Shown here: positions 1 through 7,441 of the stretch, piece after piece | Numbering within the stretch: the stretch's first letter is position 1 | Layout: every line of letters begins with the position of its first letter | Assembly (NCBI GenBank): GCA_026386995.1 | Contig: JAPLMO010000067.1 | Span: 1 to 22,934 of the forward strand | Length of the DNA: 22,934 nucleotides | Direction of reading: 5' to 3' | Source: Planctomycetota bacterium | GTDB taxonomy: Bacteria > Planctomycetota > Phycisphaerae > FEN-1346 | The notes under the pieces: model-generated | Seen by the model: only the letters and a program-made list of their open reading frames with translations | What the model was told of the DNA's origin: nothing | Databases searched by the model: none | Program-made: the position numbers and the translations under genes

Positions 1-2385
1 AGCCTTCCGCTGCTCGGCCGCGGGGGGCGTGGCGGACGGCGGGGGCAACGCGGTCTTCTTCGCGGCGTCCTTGCTACCTTCGTCGAGGACCTTCGCGGTC
101 TTCAAGGCGGGTTTCTCGCCCTCGCCGCTCGCGGCCGACGGGTCGGCTTCGCCGGCAGGCCGGCCGGCGGGCGGCTTCGCCGGGGCCGGGGGCCGAGCGA
201 ACGCGGCCGCTGCGTCGCCGCCCGCGACCTCTTTGCCGCCTGCAAGACGCTGGGCGGGTTGATTCGCCTTGGCGAACTCCCACTGCCGCAGTTGGTCCTG
301 AAGCCCGCGGATGGCCCGGAACTCGGAACTGGACTCCGCCGCAACGGTCAGCCCCCGGGCCTGGGCCAGGCGACTGCCGAAGCGGGAGATGCTGTCGCGG
401 TCGGCCAGGACGAGCCAGACGTTCTCGCCGTTGCGCACGGCCTTGTAGTACACGCCCGCCGCGGCTGGTATGTAGTACCTGCCCGCCGCCGCGGACTGGT
501 CGAACTCCTCAGACGGCTCTTTCTGCGCCGCGGGATCGGACCGCTTCTCGACCCCCTCGTACTGCATCTGCGGAGTCGCCAACTTGGCCTTGCGGCCGCT
601 GCGGTCGGAGGCCAGCGACTGCCAGCCGGCCGCCTTGAAAAGTTCCACCAGGCCCTGGTCGGCTTCCGCCGGAGACTCGGCCTGGATGACCAGTTGATTG
701 CCTGCCCGGCCGAGTGCGTCTTGCGTGGCTGCGCGCGAGAGTTGATCGCCGTCGCCGTCGCCCTCTCCCCAGGCGGCCGCCTTCATGGCCTGCTCCAGCG
801 CCTCGGAGCCGTCCGCCGCGGTCCCGTGACCCGACGCCTTGCCGCGCATCCTCGCGCCGAGGGTGACATCGCTGTCGGACAATGCGGCGATTTCGCCGCG
901 CGCCACAACACCTGCTTTCGCGGCCGGACGGGCCGGTTGGGCCGGCTTGCTCGCCGAAGGAGCGGCCGGCGCGGCCGCCACCTGTGTCGGGGCCGGCGCC
1001 GCTGCCGGACGGGCCGATGGGGCCGGCTCGCCCAGCGGACGAGCGGCCGGCACGGCCGCCAACTGTGCCCGGGCCGGTGCCGCTGCCGGGGGCGGCGCCG
1101 CTGTCACGACCAGCAACTCAACCGCAGCGGCAGTCGGCGCAGGGGCCGGAATCGGCGCCTTTTCAGGCGCCATGGCGACCCCGGCGCTGATGATAGTCCC
1201 GTCGCTGTAGCCGTAGGTGTTGTCGCCGTTGAGGGTGATCGTTCCCAGGTCTCGAGCGCGGCCTGCGCTGCCCCCTGCCGCGGGCTGCTCCCCAAAATAC
1301 ATGGTGTTCGTGCCGCCATTCAGCCCGGCGACCGAATACGACGAGACCGCCGTGGGCGCCTGGATGAGCCGGCCGTTGGCGCTCACCACTTGCAGCGTGC
1401 CGCCGTTGATGAAGGTGTCGCCCGTGTAGGTGTTGCCGCCCGTGTAGGTGTTGGCGCCGGCAAGGTTCATGGTGCCGGATATTGTGCCGTTGCCGACCTG
1501 GAGTTGTTCGAGCGCATCGCTGTCGTTGAAACGGAGGTCTGTCCAATTAAGACTCGTGACCTTCGTCCCGTCGCCTTCAAGGTTATAAGTCCGGCCCAGC
1601 GAACCACCGTTAAAGTCGAGCGTGCCGTACGCGCTGGCGTCGGCCAGGGTCAGCGTTCCGTTTCCGACCTTTGACAGGAGCGCGCTTTGAGCCGGCTTTT
1701 CTTCCCTGGCGCGGGTGAACCGATTCGCGCGGTCGCGGGCCGGCACAACACCCTCCCGGTCCATCTCCATGGACCAGGTTGGGGCTTTGTCGGCTTGCGC
1801 CGTCTTGGCCCAACCGGCCTGCAAATCGGCGTCGGTGCTGCTCCTGGCGGCCGCGCTGGCGGTCGGAGCCATACGCCGCCCATTGACCTCCTCCTCGTAG
1901 AACTCAGCCGATTTCGGCGCCATCGTGACGTACAGGTCGCGGCCCTTCTCCTTCCACTCGTCGGCCGCTTTATCGGCCACTCCGGACCCCGGCTGAGAAG
2001 CCTTCGGCCCGCCGACCTCGCTCAGGTAGGCGAAGATGCCGATACCGATCGCCAGTGCGAGCGTGGCCGCCACCGCCAGCGCGCGAGGCCACAGGCGGGC
2101 CCGCCGCATCGGCAACGTGCGTTCCTGCGGCGGCGGCTCGATGGCGGCGCCGACGGCCAGGATGCCCCGCCGCTCGATCTCGCGCATCACGTCGTCGGTC
2201 AGGTGCCCCGGCGCGGGACGGGCGGGCAGGCGGCCCAGGAGGTCCACGGTGGCCCGCAGGTCGTCGGCCAAGGCCCGGCATTCGGCGCAGGCATCGAGGT
2301 GGGCCCGAACGGCGGCCGACAGGTCGGCCGTCAGTTCCCGGTCCAGATAGGCCGAAAGATGTTCACGCACCTGGTCGCACAACAT
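1..2385 (-). CDS. Zinc-finger anti-sigma factor with autotransporter-type beta repeats (partial, 3' end beyond window)
   Basis: The frame is open for all 795 codons from the ATG at 2385 to the left edge, so the C-terminus is missing. An AAGGTGA ribosome site precedes the start. The N-terminus carries a putative anti-sigma zinc-finger pattern (C3, then H29, C33 and C36 in an H-x3-C-x2-C arrangement). One hydrophobic segment follows at about residues 102-121. Residues about 236-400 contain Gly/Asn/Thr-rich beta motifs such as GANTYTGGNTYTG and FINGGTLQV, typical of autotransporter-associated beta-strand repeats. Next come a long Ala/Pro-rich linker (about residues 405-500) and a mixed C-terminal region. 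The gene lies 82 bp downstream of the ECF sigma factor in the same direction, so it is probably the cognate membrane anti-sigma factor: the zinc finger binds sigma in the cytoplasm and the rest projects outward. The role of the repeats is inference. Confidence 0.85.
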   Translation of the reverse strand, partial: MLCDQVREHLSAYLDRELTADLSAAVRAHLDACAECRALADDLRATVDLLGRLPARPAPGHLTDDVMREIERRGILAVGAAIEPPPQERTLPMRRARLWPRALAVAATLALAIGIGIFAYLSEVGGPKASQPGSGVADKAADEWKEKGRDLYVTMAPKSAEFYEEEVNGRRMAPTASAAARSSTDADLQAGWAKTAQADKAPTWSMEMDREGVVPARDRANRFTRAREEKPAQSALLSKVGNGTLTLADASAYGTLDFNGGSLGRTYNLEGDGTKVTSLNWTDLRFNDSDALEQLQVGNGTISGTMNLAGANTYTGGNTYTGDTFINGGTLQVVSANGRLIQAPTAVSSYSVAGLNGGTNTMYFGEQPAAGGSAGRARDLGTITLNGDNTYGYSDGTIISAGVAMAPEKAPIPAPAPTAAAVELLVVTAAPPPAAAPARAQLAAVPAARPLGEPAPSARPAAAPAPTQVAAAPAAPSASKPAQPARPAAKAGVVARGEIAALSDSDVTLGARMRGKASGHGTAADGSEALEQAMKAAAWGEGDGDGDQLSRAATQDALGRAGNQLVIQAESPAEADQGLVELFKAAGWQSLASDRSGRKAKLATPQMQYEGVEKRSDPAAQKEPSEEFDQSAAAGRYYIPAAAGVYYKAVRNGENVWLVLADRDSISRFGSRLAQARGLTVAAESSSEFRAIRGLQDQLRQWEFAKANQPAQRLAGGKEVAGGDAAAAFARPPAPAKPPAGRPAGEADPSAASGEGEKPALKTAKVLDEGSKDAAKKTALPPPSATPPAAEQRKA

Positions 2386-2434
2386 GAGCCGTCACCTTTT
2401 ACGCCCCACGAACACTTTGCTTTTTCGCCGGCAC

Positions 2435-2454
2435 CCCGCGGCTTCCGCCGCGGG
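2435..2454. other. Hairpin between sigma and anti-sigma genes
   Basis: A perfect 8-bp stem (CCCGCGGC/GCCGCGGG) with a TTCC loop lies in the 82-bp gap between the sigma factor stop and the anti-sigma start. No U-tract follows it on the transcribed strand, so it is unlikely to be a complete intrinsic terminator. It could tune relative expression or mRNA stability of the two genes. Confidence 0.5.
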
Positions 2455-2467
2455 CTCGAACCTGGTT

Positions 2468-3088
2468 CTACTGCTTCAAAAGCGGTTTCAGTTTATCACG
2501 CAGCATCAGCCTGGCGCGGTGCAAGCGCGACTTCACGGTGCCCGCCGGCAGGCCCAGAATCTCCGCCATGTCATTATAGTCGCAGTGCTGGATGTCGCGC
2601 AGCACGACAATCGTGCGGTGTTCCTCGTCCAGACCGTTGAGGGCCTGCTGGACGGCGGTCTCAGTCTCGGCCGCCAGCATCGGGTCGGCCGGATCGGGGG
2701 CCGCCGGGTCGGGCCAGCCGGCCTCGGCCGCCGGGTCGTCATCGGATACGGGTCCCAACCCCACATGGGTCCATCTCCTTTTTCGGCGGTGGCTGAGCGC
2801 CGTGTTCACCGCAATCCGGAAGAGCCACGTGTAGAGGCCGCTTCCGCCGCGAAAGCCGTCGAGATTCTCATAGGCCTTCACGAAAGTGTCCTGCAACAGG
2901 TCCCGCGCATCCTCGGTCGATCCGACGAGCCTGTAAATCACGTTGTGCAGGCGGTCCTGGTATAGTTCGACGATTGCAGCGAAGGCCGTGCCGTCGCCGC
3001 CGACCGTGCGGCTCACGAGTTCCTGGTCCGTCAGAGGTGTCCTGAGCGGAGCCGCCGGGCCGTCTCTTGATTCCGGTCGAGATGCCAC
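2468..3088 (-). CDS. RNA polymerase sigma factor, ECF (sigma-70 family)
   Basis: This 206-residue protein directs RNA polymerase to a stress or envelope regulon. Sigma region 2 is clear at about residues 35-105 (the VGSTEDARDLLQDTFVKAYEN core, then FRGGSGLYTWLFRIAVNTA and the basic RRKRRW). A Pro/Ala/Asp-rich linker follows. Sigma region 4 spans about residues 148-203 (LDEEHRTIVVLRDIQ, then the helix-turn-helix LPAGTVKSRLHRAR). The length is usual for ECF factors. The start is GTG at 3088, with AAGGAG about 11 nt upstream, which is slightly long. The gene sits directly upstream of the zinc-finger anti-sigma gene, the usual arrangement. The upstream region has a sigma-70-like promoter and a possible ECF-type autoregulatory promoter. 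Confidence 0.92.
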   Translation of the reverse strand: MASRPESRDGPAAPLRTPLTDQELVSRTVGGDGTAFAAIVELYQDRLHNVIYRLVGSTEDARDLLQDTFVKAYENLDGFRGGSGLYTWLFRIAVNTALSHRRKRRWTHVGLGPVSDDDPAAEAGWPDPAAPDPADPMLAAETETAVQQALNGLDEEHRTIVVLRDIQHCDYNDMAEILGLPAGTVKSRLHRARLMLRDKLKPLLKQ

Positions 3089-3107
3089 CTGTCAGACCGC
3101 TCCTTTA

Positions 3108-3132
3108 GACGCCGAAGGTTGCCCGAGGTTCC
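3108..3132 (-). promoter_or_regulatory. Possible ECF-type autoregulated promoter
   Basis: On the minus strand GGAAC (3132-3128) is separated by 16 bp from CGTC (3111-3108). This matches the general -35/-10 form recognised by many ECF sigma factors and lies just upstream of the sigma gene. A start at about 3101 would leave a very short leader that removes part of the AAGGAG site, which weakens the call. Confidence 0.25.
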
Positions 3133-3192
3133 CGGAAATTTCCGCCGCAGAGCGCGGCCGCACTCCCTGCGCCCCGGACCTTTCGCCGACCT

Positions 3193-3221
3193 ACTATAAA
3201 CTTCGCCCCGCCGCGCGGCAA
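3193..3221 (-). promoter_or_regulatory. Sigma-70-like promoter for the ECF sigma gene
   Basis: On the minus strand TTGCCG (3221-3216), a 17-bp spacer and TATAGT (3198-3193) form a plausible housekeeping promoter, giving a leader of about 95 nt before the GTG start at 3088. Confidence 0.4.
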
Positions 3222-3334
3222 GAGGGCCGGCGCCGGCCTTCTTGCCGTACGTGTCCGGTGCGGTGCGCAGAGACCCCCTTCTCTCGGCACACGGCAGCAT
3301 CGTACCCGCCCGGCGCGGGCACATTGTAAAAAGT

Positions 3335-3365
3335 TTGTAACGTACGCCCCCGCACAGGGTATCAT
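3335..3365 (+). promoter_or_regulatory. Tentative promoter for the PfkB-family kinase
   Basis: TTGTAA (3335-3340) and TATCAT (3360-3365) are spaced by 19 bp, longer than ideal, about 36 bp before the kinase start. A second TTGTAA lies at 3324-3329, giving a short direct repeat in an AT-richer patch of an otherwise GC-rich divergent intergenic region (3089-3401). Nothing else gene-like was seen there. Confidence 0.25.
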
Positions 3366-3401
3366 GCTGCGGCCGCCGCACAGAGAGGCAAGGAGTCCGC
3401 C

Positions 3402-4436
3402 ATGGCCGCAGAGCGACACGGCATCGCCGCCGCCGGAAACTGGATTATCGACCACGTCTATATCTGCGACTGTTTCCCGCAGGAGGAGGCCCTGGCCAAC
3501 ATCCTGGCGGAGGGCCGCGGCACGGGCGGGGCGCCGTACAATTGCCTGGTGGACCTCGCGCGGCTCGGGCCGCCGCCGGGAGGCCGCCCCATTCCGCTGG
3601 AGGCCATCGGCCTGGTGGGCGACGACGCCGATGGCGAGTTCATCCGCCGCAGCATGGCCGACCTGGGCGTCGACACCGCCGCCCTGACCGCCACCTCCGC
3701 CGCGCCGACTTCGCACACGCTGGTCTGCGTCTCCAGGCCGACGGGCCGGCGGACGTTCTTTCATAACCGCGGCGCCAACGCCCACTTCGCCCCCGCCCAC
3801 GTGCGGGTCGAAAACATCCGCGCGCGGCTGGTCCACATCGGATACCTGCTCCTTCTGGACCGCTTCGACGAGCCCGACGCCGAGTTCGGCACGGCGGCCG
3901 CGAGGCTTCTGGCGCGGCTCCAGGCGGCGGGCATCGAGACGAGCATCGACGTGGTCAGCGAAGACAGCCGGCGGTTCCCGCAGATCGTCAAGCCCGCCCT
4001 CAGGCACGCCGACTACGCCATCCTGAACGAGTTCGAGGCCGGCCGCACCACGGGCCACGAACTCCGCCCCGCCAACAAGCCCGACCCGAAGGCGATCCGC
4101 GCCTGTGCCGGGGAACTCCTGCGCCTGGGCGTCAAGCGCCTGGTCTGCATCCACATGCCGGAAGGCGGATACGTGCTGACGGCCGACGGGCGGGAGCACT
4201 GGCAGCCGTCGCTGGCGCTGCCGGAAGGGTACATCCGCGGCGGGGCCGGCGCGGGCGATGCCTTCTGCGCGGGGGTGCTCTACGGCCTGCACGAGCGGTG
4301 GCCGGTGGAGCGGAGCCTGCAACTTGCGGTGTGCGCCGCGGCCGTGTGCCTGTCGGACCCCACCTGCACGGCGGCGGCGTGCAGCCTGGCGGAGACGATG
4401 CGGCTGGCGGAGAAGTATCCGTACCGGGCGGGCTAA
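3402..4436 (+). CDS. PfkB-family carbohydrate kinase
   Basis: The 344-residue protein belongs to the ribokinase/PfkB fold, which transfers ATP gamma-phosphate to a sugar or related alcohol in the cytoplasm. The N-terminal substrate region has GTGGAPYNCLVDLARLG near residues 39-55, corresponding to the GG-x-x-N-x-A-x-x-x-x-LG signature. The C-terminal signature is RGGAGAGDAFCAG, with the catalytic-base aspartate at D286 in GAGD. The usual D-T before GAGD is replaced by G-G. Substrate cannot be told from sequence. AAGGAG lies 7 nt before the ATG. The gene is divergent from the sigma factor. Its TAA stop (4434-4436) overlaps the TAG stop of the converging receiver-like gene, so the two transcripts are antisense at their 3' ends. 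Confidence 0.9.
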   Translation: MAAERHGIAAAGNWIIDHVYICDCFPQEEALANILAEGRGTGGAPYNCLVDLARLGPPPGGRPIPLEAIGLVGDDADGEFIRRSMADLGVDTAALTATSAAPTSHTLVCVSRPTGRRTFFHNRGANAHFAPAHVRVENIRARLVHIGYLLLLDRFDEPDAEFGTAAARLLARLQAAGIETSIDVVSEDSRRFPQIVKPALRHADYAILNEFEAGRTTGHELRPANKPDPKAIRACAGELLRLGVKRLVCIHMPEGGYVLTADGREHWQPSLALPEGYIRGGAGAGDAFCAGVLYGLHERWPVERSLQLAVCAAAVCLSDPTCTAAACSLAETMRLAEKYPYRAG

Positions 4437-4855
4437 AACTCGCGGCCCGGCGCCACGGCGGTCTTCGCCGCAGAGGCGAGTTTGGCCGTCAGGGGCGCAA
4501 GTTTCTGCTCCAGCGTGTGGGCGGTGAACGGACGCAGGATGAAGTAATCGGCGCTGCCGGCGTCGGGCGTCTGCTCCAGTTTCGCCATGTCGTCCTCGGT
4601 GGTGATGAGCACGACGTGGATGTGCCGCCGCTGCTTCTGCCGGACCTTCCGCAGAAAATCCAGGCCGACGGCCATGCCCATTTCCCACTCAATGAAGATC
4701 ACGTCGGTCTTCAGGGGGTCCATCTTGGTCAGGCCGTCGCCGAGCGACCGGGCCTCGGTGAAGGAGAACTGCGCCAGGCGCGTGTCGCTCAGCATCTTCA
4801 TAAAATCGGCGCGCTGGATATCGGCGCAGTTGATGACGAGGGCGTTCAGACGCAT
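4433..4855 (-). CDS. Degenerate response-regulator receiver protein
   Basis: The single-domain protein has 140 residues starting at the ATG at 4855, preceded by TTGGGAGG at good spacing. A longer frame reaches 4948 but lacks a ribosome site and reads through a palindromic repeat. The fold pattern is CheY-like (LNALVINCAD; DVIFIEWEMGMAVGLDFL; VVLITTEDD; ADYFILRPF), but key residues are replaced. The acidic pair is N9/C10, the phospho-acceptor position is E56 instead of Asp, and the conserved Lys is R108; T85/T86 remains. Such a protein probably cannot be phosphorylated normally and may act constitutively or as a scaffold. No output domain or kinase is adjacent. Its stop overlaps that of the converging kinase gene. 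Confidence 0.8.
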   Translation of the reverse strand: MRLNALVINCADIQRADFMKMLSDTRLAQFSFTEARSLGDGLTKMDPLKTDVIFIEWEMGMAVGLDFLRKVRQKQRRHIHVVLITTEDDMAKLEQTPDAGSADYFILRPFTAHTLEQKLAPLTAKLASAAKTAVAPGREF

Positions 4856-4872
4856 CTCTTGCCTCCCAACTA

Positions 4873-4971
4873 ACACTACAGCGCCACTTAGACCTTTGCA
4901 CGGTCGAAAACGCGGTTTGCGCGGCGGGTACGGAGACCCGCCGCGCAAATTGTAATCTAGCGCTGTCGTAC
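4873..4971. repeat. MITE-like nested palindrome, copy 1
   Basis: The core is a perfect 14-bp inverted repeat (TTTGCGCGGCGGGT at 4916-4929 and its complement at 4936-4949) around a 6-nt loop, ACGGAG. It is enclosed by outer inverted ends ACTACAGCGC (4875-4884) and GCGCTGTCGT (4960-4969), which match at 9 of 10 positions. The same core, with the loop in reverse orientation, and related ends recur at 17332-17398. It lies in the leader of the receiver-like gene. Confidence 0.75.
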
Positions 4972-5004
4972 TATTATCGGACTAATCGACGGGGAACTTC
5001 AGCC

Positions 5005-5167
5005 GCATGGGGCCTGTATGTGTTTAGCGCCAGCACCAAGGTGTGGCACGGCTGGCTTGTCCAGCCGTGGCGGAAGCCCTGCGACGTTTCCCACGGCTGG
5101 ACAAGCCAGCCGTGCCACATCCGATATTGCGGCGCGCGCCACACGCCAAACACGTACCAGGGCATGC
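5005..5167. repeat. Large nested palindrome (29-bp perfect stem with degenerate outer arms)
   Basis: Positions 5042-5070 are perfectly complementary to 5091-5119, with a 20-nt loop. Each arm is itself a hairpin (CACGGCTGG-5 nt-CCAGCCGTG). Weaker outer arms (about 5005-5029 and 5144-5167, sharing the pattern TAyGTGTTTrGCG) extend the symmetry to the dehydrogenase stop codon. Both strands are open for short frames, which reflects the repeat rather than genes. It may act as a bidirectional transcription end or be a dispersed REP-like element. Confidence 0.8.
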
Positions 5168-5168
5168 C

Positions 5169-6218
5169 CTATCCGTGCGGCAGGACGACCACCTTCAGGT
5201 GTTCGCCGCCGGGGGTGGACATCAGTTGGAAGCCGCGCGGCGTCTCATCCAGCACCAGCCGGTGGGTGATCATGTCGGCCACGGGCACGCGGCGGGCGGC
5301 GATCAACTCCAACGCCACCGTCGCATCGTAGGGCGAGTTGCCGTAGGAGGGCTTCAAGGTGACATCGTTGCGCCAGAACTCGTTCAGCGGCACGGGCAGT
5401 TCCACGCCGGGATCGGTGGTGGCGAAGCACAGGACCGTTCCGCCGCGGTCCACGGAGGCCAGGGCCTGCTTGAACGGGGCCAGCGCCCCCGCGCAGACGA
5501 TCACGAGGTCCGCCGGGCGGCCGCCGTTGGCCTCGCGGACAAGGCGCGGCACGTCGCCGCGGGCGTCGAAGGCGGCGTCGGCCCCGAAGCGGCGAGCAAG
5601 GCCCAGCCGGAACTCGGAGATGTCGGTGGCGATGATCCGCCCCGCCCCGAGGGCCTTCGCCAGCGCGATGTGGAGGATGCCCGATATACCCGACCCAAGG
5701 ACGGCCACCGTCTGCCCGGGCCGCAGGGCCGCCGACCGCTGCCCGCGGACGACGCACGCCAACGGCTCGACGAACGAGCCTTCCTCGAACGTCACGTGGT
5801 CGGGCAGCGGAAAGACGCCGCGGTCCGTCTGAATCGCGGGCACACGCACGTACTGGCAGAAGCCGCCGGGGTCGAAATTCGTCGTGTGTAGCGTCTCGCA
5901 GGCCGTGTGGTAGCCCGCGAGGCAGTAGTGGCAGGTGTTGCAGGGGACGTGGTGCGAGACCGCCACGCGCAGGCCCACTTGGTACTTCTTGACGCCCTCG
6001 CCCAGGGCGACGATCTCGCCCGCAATCTCGTGCCCGAGGACGATCGGCGCCTTCTTGATGCGATACCACTCCAGGACGTCGCTGCCGCAGATGCCGGAGG
6101 CGAGAATCTTGACGAGGACCTCGCCCGGCCCGATCTTCGGGACCGGCCGCTCCTGGATGCGGACGTCGGCGTTACGGTAATAGACGGCCGCGCGCTGGGT
6201 TGGGGGAATTACTGTCAA
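5169..6218 (-). CDS. Zinc-dependent alcohol/polyol dehydrogenase (MDR superfamily)
   Basis: This 349-residue protein is a medium-chain dehydrogenase of the sorbitol/threonine dehydrogenase type, oxidising a secondary alcohol with NAD(P). Catalytic zinc ligands are C44 (in GICGSD), H63-E64 (GHE) and E151 (in FVEPLAC). The structural zinc set is C93, C96, C99 and C107. The nucleotide-binding glycine motif GSGISG is at 175-180, followed by a Rossmann region. Substrate is not predictable. The start is TTG at 6218, with GAAGGA very close upstream; no ATG or GTG start fits the conserved N-terminus. The gene lies 113 bp downstream of the restriction endonuclease on the same strand, so it may be partly co-transcribed, but its GC content matches the host rather than the restriction cassette. 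Confidence 0.9.
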   Translation of the reverse strand: MTVIPPTQRAAVYYRNADVRIQERPVPKIGPGEVLVKILASGICGSDVLEWYRIKKAPIVLGHEIAGEIVALGEGVKKYQVGLRVAVSHHVPCNTCHYCLAGYHTACETLHTTNFDPGGFCQYVRVPAIQTDRGVFPLPDHVTFEEGSFVEPLACVVRGQRSAALRPGQTVAVLGSGISGILHIALAKALGAGRIIATDISEFRLGLARRFGADAAFDARGDVPRLVREANGGRPADLVIVCAGALAPFKQALASVDRGGTVLCFATTDPGVELPVPLNEFWRNDVTLKPSYGNSPYDATVALELIAARRVPVADMITHRLVLDETPRGFQLMSTPGGEHLKVVVLPHG

Positions 6219-6331
6219 AGTTCCTTCGCTCCCATGACTGCCTTCTTGGAGCTACGCAACACGAGACACTCCCTCGTTGCATCAGTAGATTACAGTTGGT
6301 GCCTGGACCGGCACTGCTCCCGCATTGCTTA

Positions 6332-7441
6332 TCAGAACGCCAAGTCGGGCCACCATTGTCTCAGCCTGGCAAATATCCTCTGAGGAACAAGCCCGACCAG
6401 CCCTGCAGATCCAACAGCGGCCTCTGGAGCCACACGTAAGGCGTAATGGGCCAGAGCGTCTGCACTGGTCAAGATAACCTTGCTCACCTTGAGCGGGTTG
6501 GGAGCAGATCTGCTGTCAGCCTCCGGCTCGAAAACGTATATCCGTGCAGGCGCCCTATTCTTCACGCCCGCCGTGAAATGTTCTCCAGGTCGCGCCAAAG
6601 CGTAGATGCCATGACCAAGGGCAGTCATGTCCGGTTTGCCCAGGTGGGGTTGCCAGCTATCCCAAACGGCCGTCGGTATCGCCAGTGTACAACCGGCGCA
6701 CTGGCGTGCCACCCCCAATTGGAACTTGAAAGCAAGCTGATAGAACGTTCGCTTGAAGACGTTAGCCTTGTTGGGGCCTTCAATTTTGTCCCCTAGCCAT
6801 TGCGGATACTGGCGGATGGCCTTGTAGAACTGCTTGCCATGAAGGCGCAATGCGTCTTTCATGTTCTTGACCGCATTGCGATAGGTGCCATGGAAGTCCA
6901 TGGTTTGCACTTCGAGAATTCCAAATCTACCCACTCCATGGTGGCCACCCTTGCAGACGATCTCAACTAAAGTCATGTCAAAGGCGATCTCGGGCGACCT
7001 TTCGGTCGCCGGAATGGATATTTCACCGCCCAATTTCTCGTGGAAAAAAACGAGTACTCTATCGCCGATCTCCAAAGCCTGCGCCGCTTGGCGCCTGGCT
7101 TGCTCCGATGCCAATGACGTTACTGGAAGGAGAAGCACCCTCTGACGGGGTTCCATTCCAAAGAGGTTCTTAGCTGCGTTTTCGACAAGTTCAGAGCCGA
7201 GAACGCGATTGGGGCAGACCAGCCAATCTTGACGCTGCCCATTGCTCTCGCTGCTGATAGTACACACACCTTGGGAGGCCGGCGACTTAATGCATGGCCG
7301 CTCTGAACGTGTTATGCGCGAAAGGAACGGGCAAAGCGCATGCTGCTGATGGCGGAACGCCTTCTCATCTTCCAGGACCTTGGGATACACACGGTAGCCA
7401 TACCATTCGCTTACGAAATTGGCCCTAGATGATGTGTTCAT
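6332..7441 (-). CDS. NotI-like Type II restriction endonuclease
   Basis: The 369-residue protein resembles NotI along its length, as recalled from the NotI sequence: an N-terminal ANFVSEWYGYRVYP block, the cysteine set C37, C50, C60 and C76 (CPFL, PCIK, GVC, WLVCPNR) that binds a metal in NotI, then EKLGGEISI, SPEIAFD and LEVQTMDFHGTY. The nuclease site is the PD-(D/E)xK variant with D155, E177 and Q179 (E-x-Q). Late blocks include EGPNKANVFKRTFYQLAFKF and CAGCTLAIPTAVW. The enzyme should cut unmethylated foreign DNA. Its recognition site may be GCGGCCGC or a relative, which is not shown here. Its ATG overlaps the methyltransferase stop (ATGA), indicating translational coupling. GC content is visibly lower than in the flanks, suggesting transfer. 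Confidence 0.9.
   Translation of the reverse strand: MNTSSRANFVSEWYGYRVYPKVLEDEKAFRHQQHALCPFLSRITRSERPCIKSPASQGVCTISSESNGQRQDWLVCPNRVLGSELVENAAKNLFGMEPRQRVLLLPVTSLASEQARRQAAQALEIGDRVLVFFHEKLGGEISIPATERSPEIAFDMTLVEIVCKGGHHGVGRFGILEVQTMDFHGTYRNAVKNMKDALRLHGKQFYKAIRQYPQWLGDKIEGPNKANVFKRTFYQLAFKFQLGVARQCAGCTLAIPTAVWDSWQPHLGKPDMTALGHGIYALARPGEHFTAGVKNRAPARIYVFEPEADSRSAPNPLKVSKVILTSADALAHYALRVAPEAAVGSAGLVGLVPQRIFARLRQWWPDLAF

Noticed and set aside
259..1674. Long plus-strand frame of 471 codons
   Set aside because: It is antisense to the anti-sigma factor, Arg/Gly-rich with no recognisable domain, and explained by GC-rich codon use of the real minus-strand gene.
1687..2640. Plus-strand frame of 317 codons
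   Set aside because: It spans the antisense of two real genes (anti-sigma and sigma) and their gap, with no ribosome site or domain.
3105..4688. Minus-strand frame of 527 codons
   Set aside because: It is antisense to the PfkB kinase and crosses the divergent promoter region; composition is typical of a shadow frame.
4974..5165. Short frames on both strands containing HGWLVQPW-type peptides
   Set aside because: They are translations of the perfect palindrome and appear on both strands because of its symmetry.
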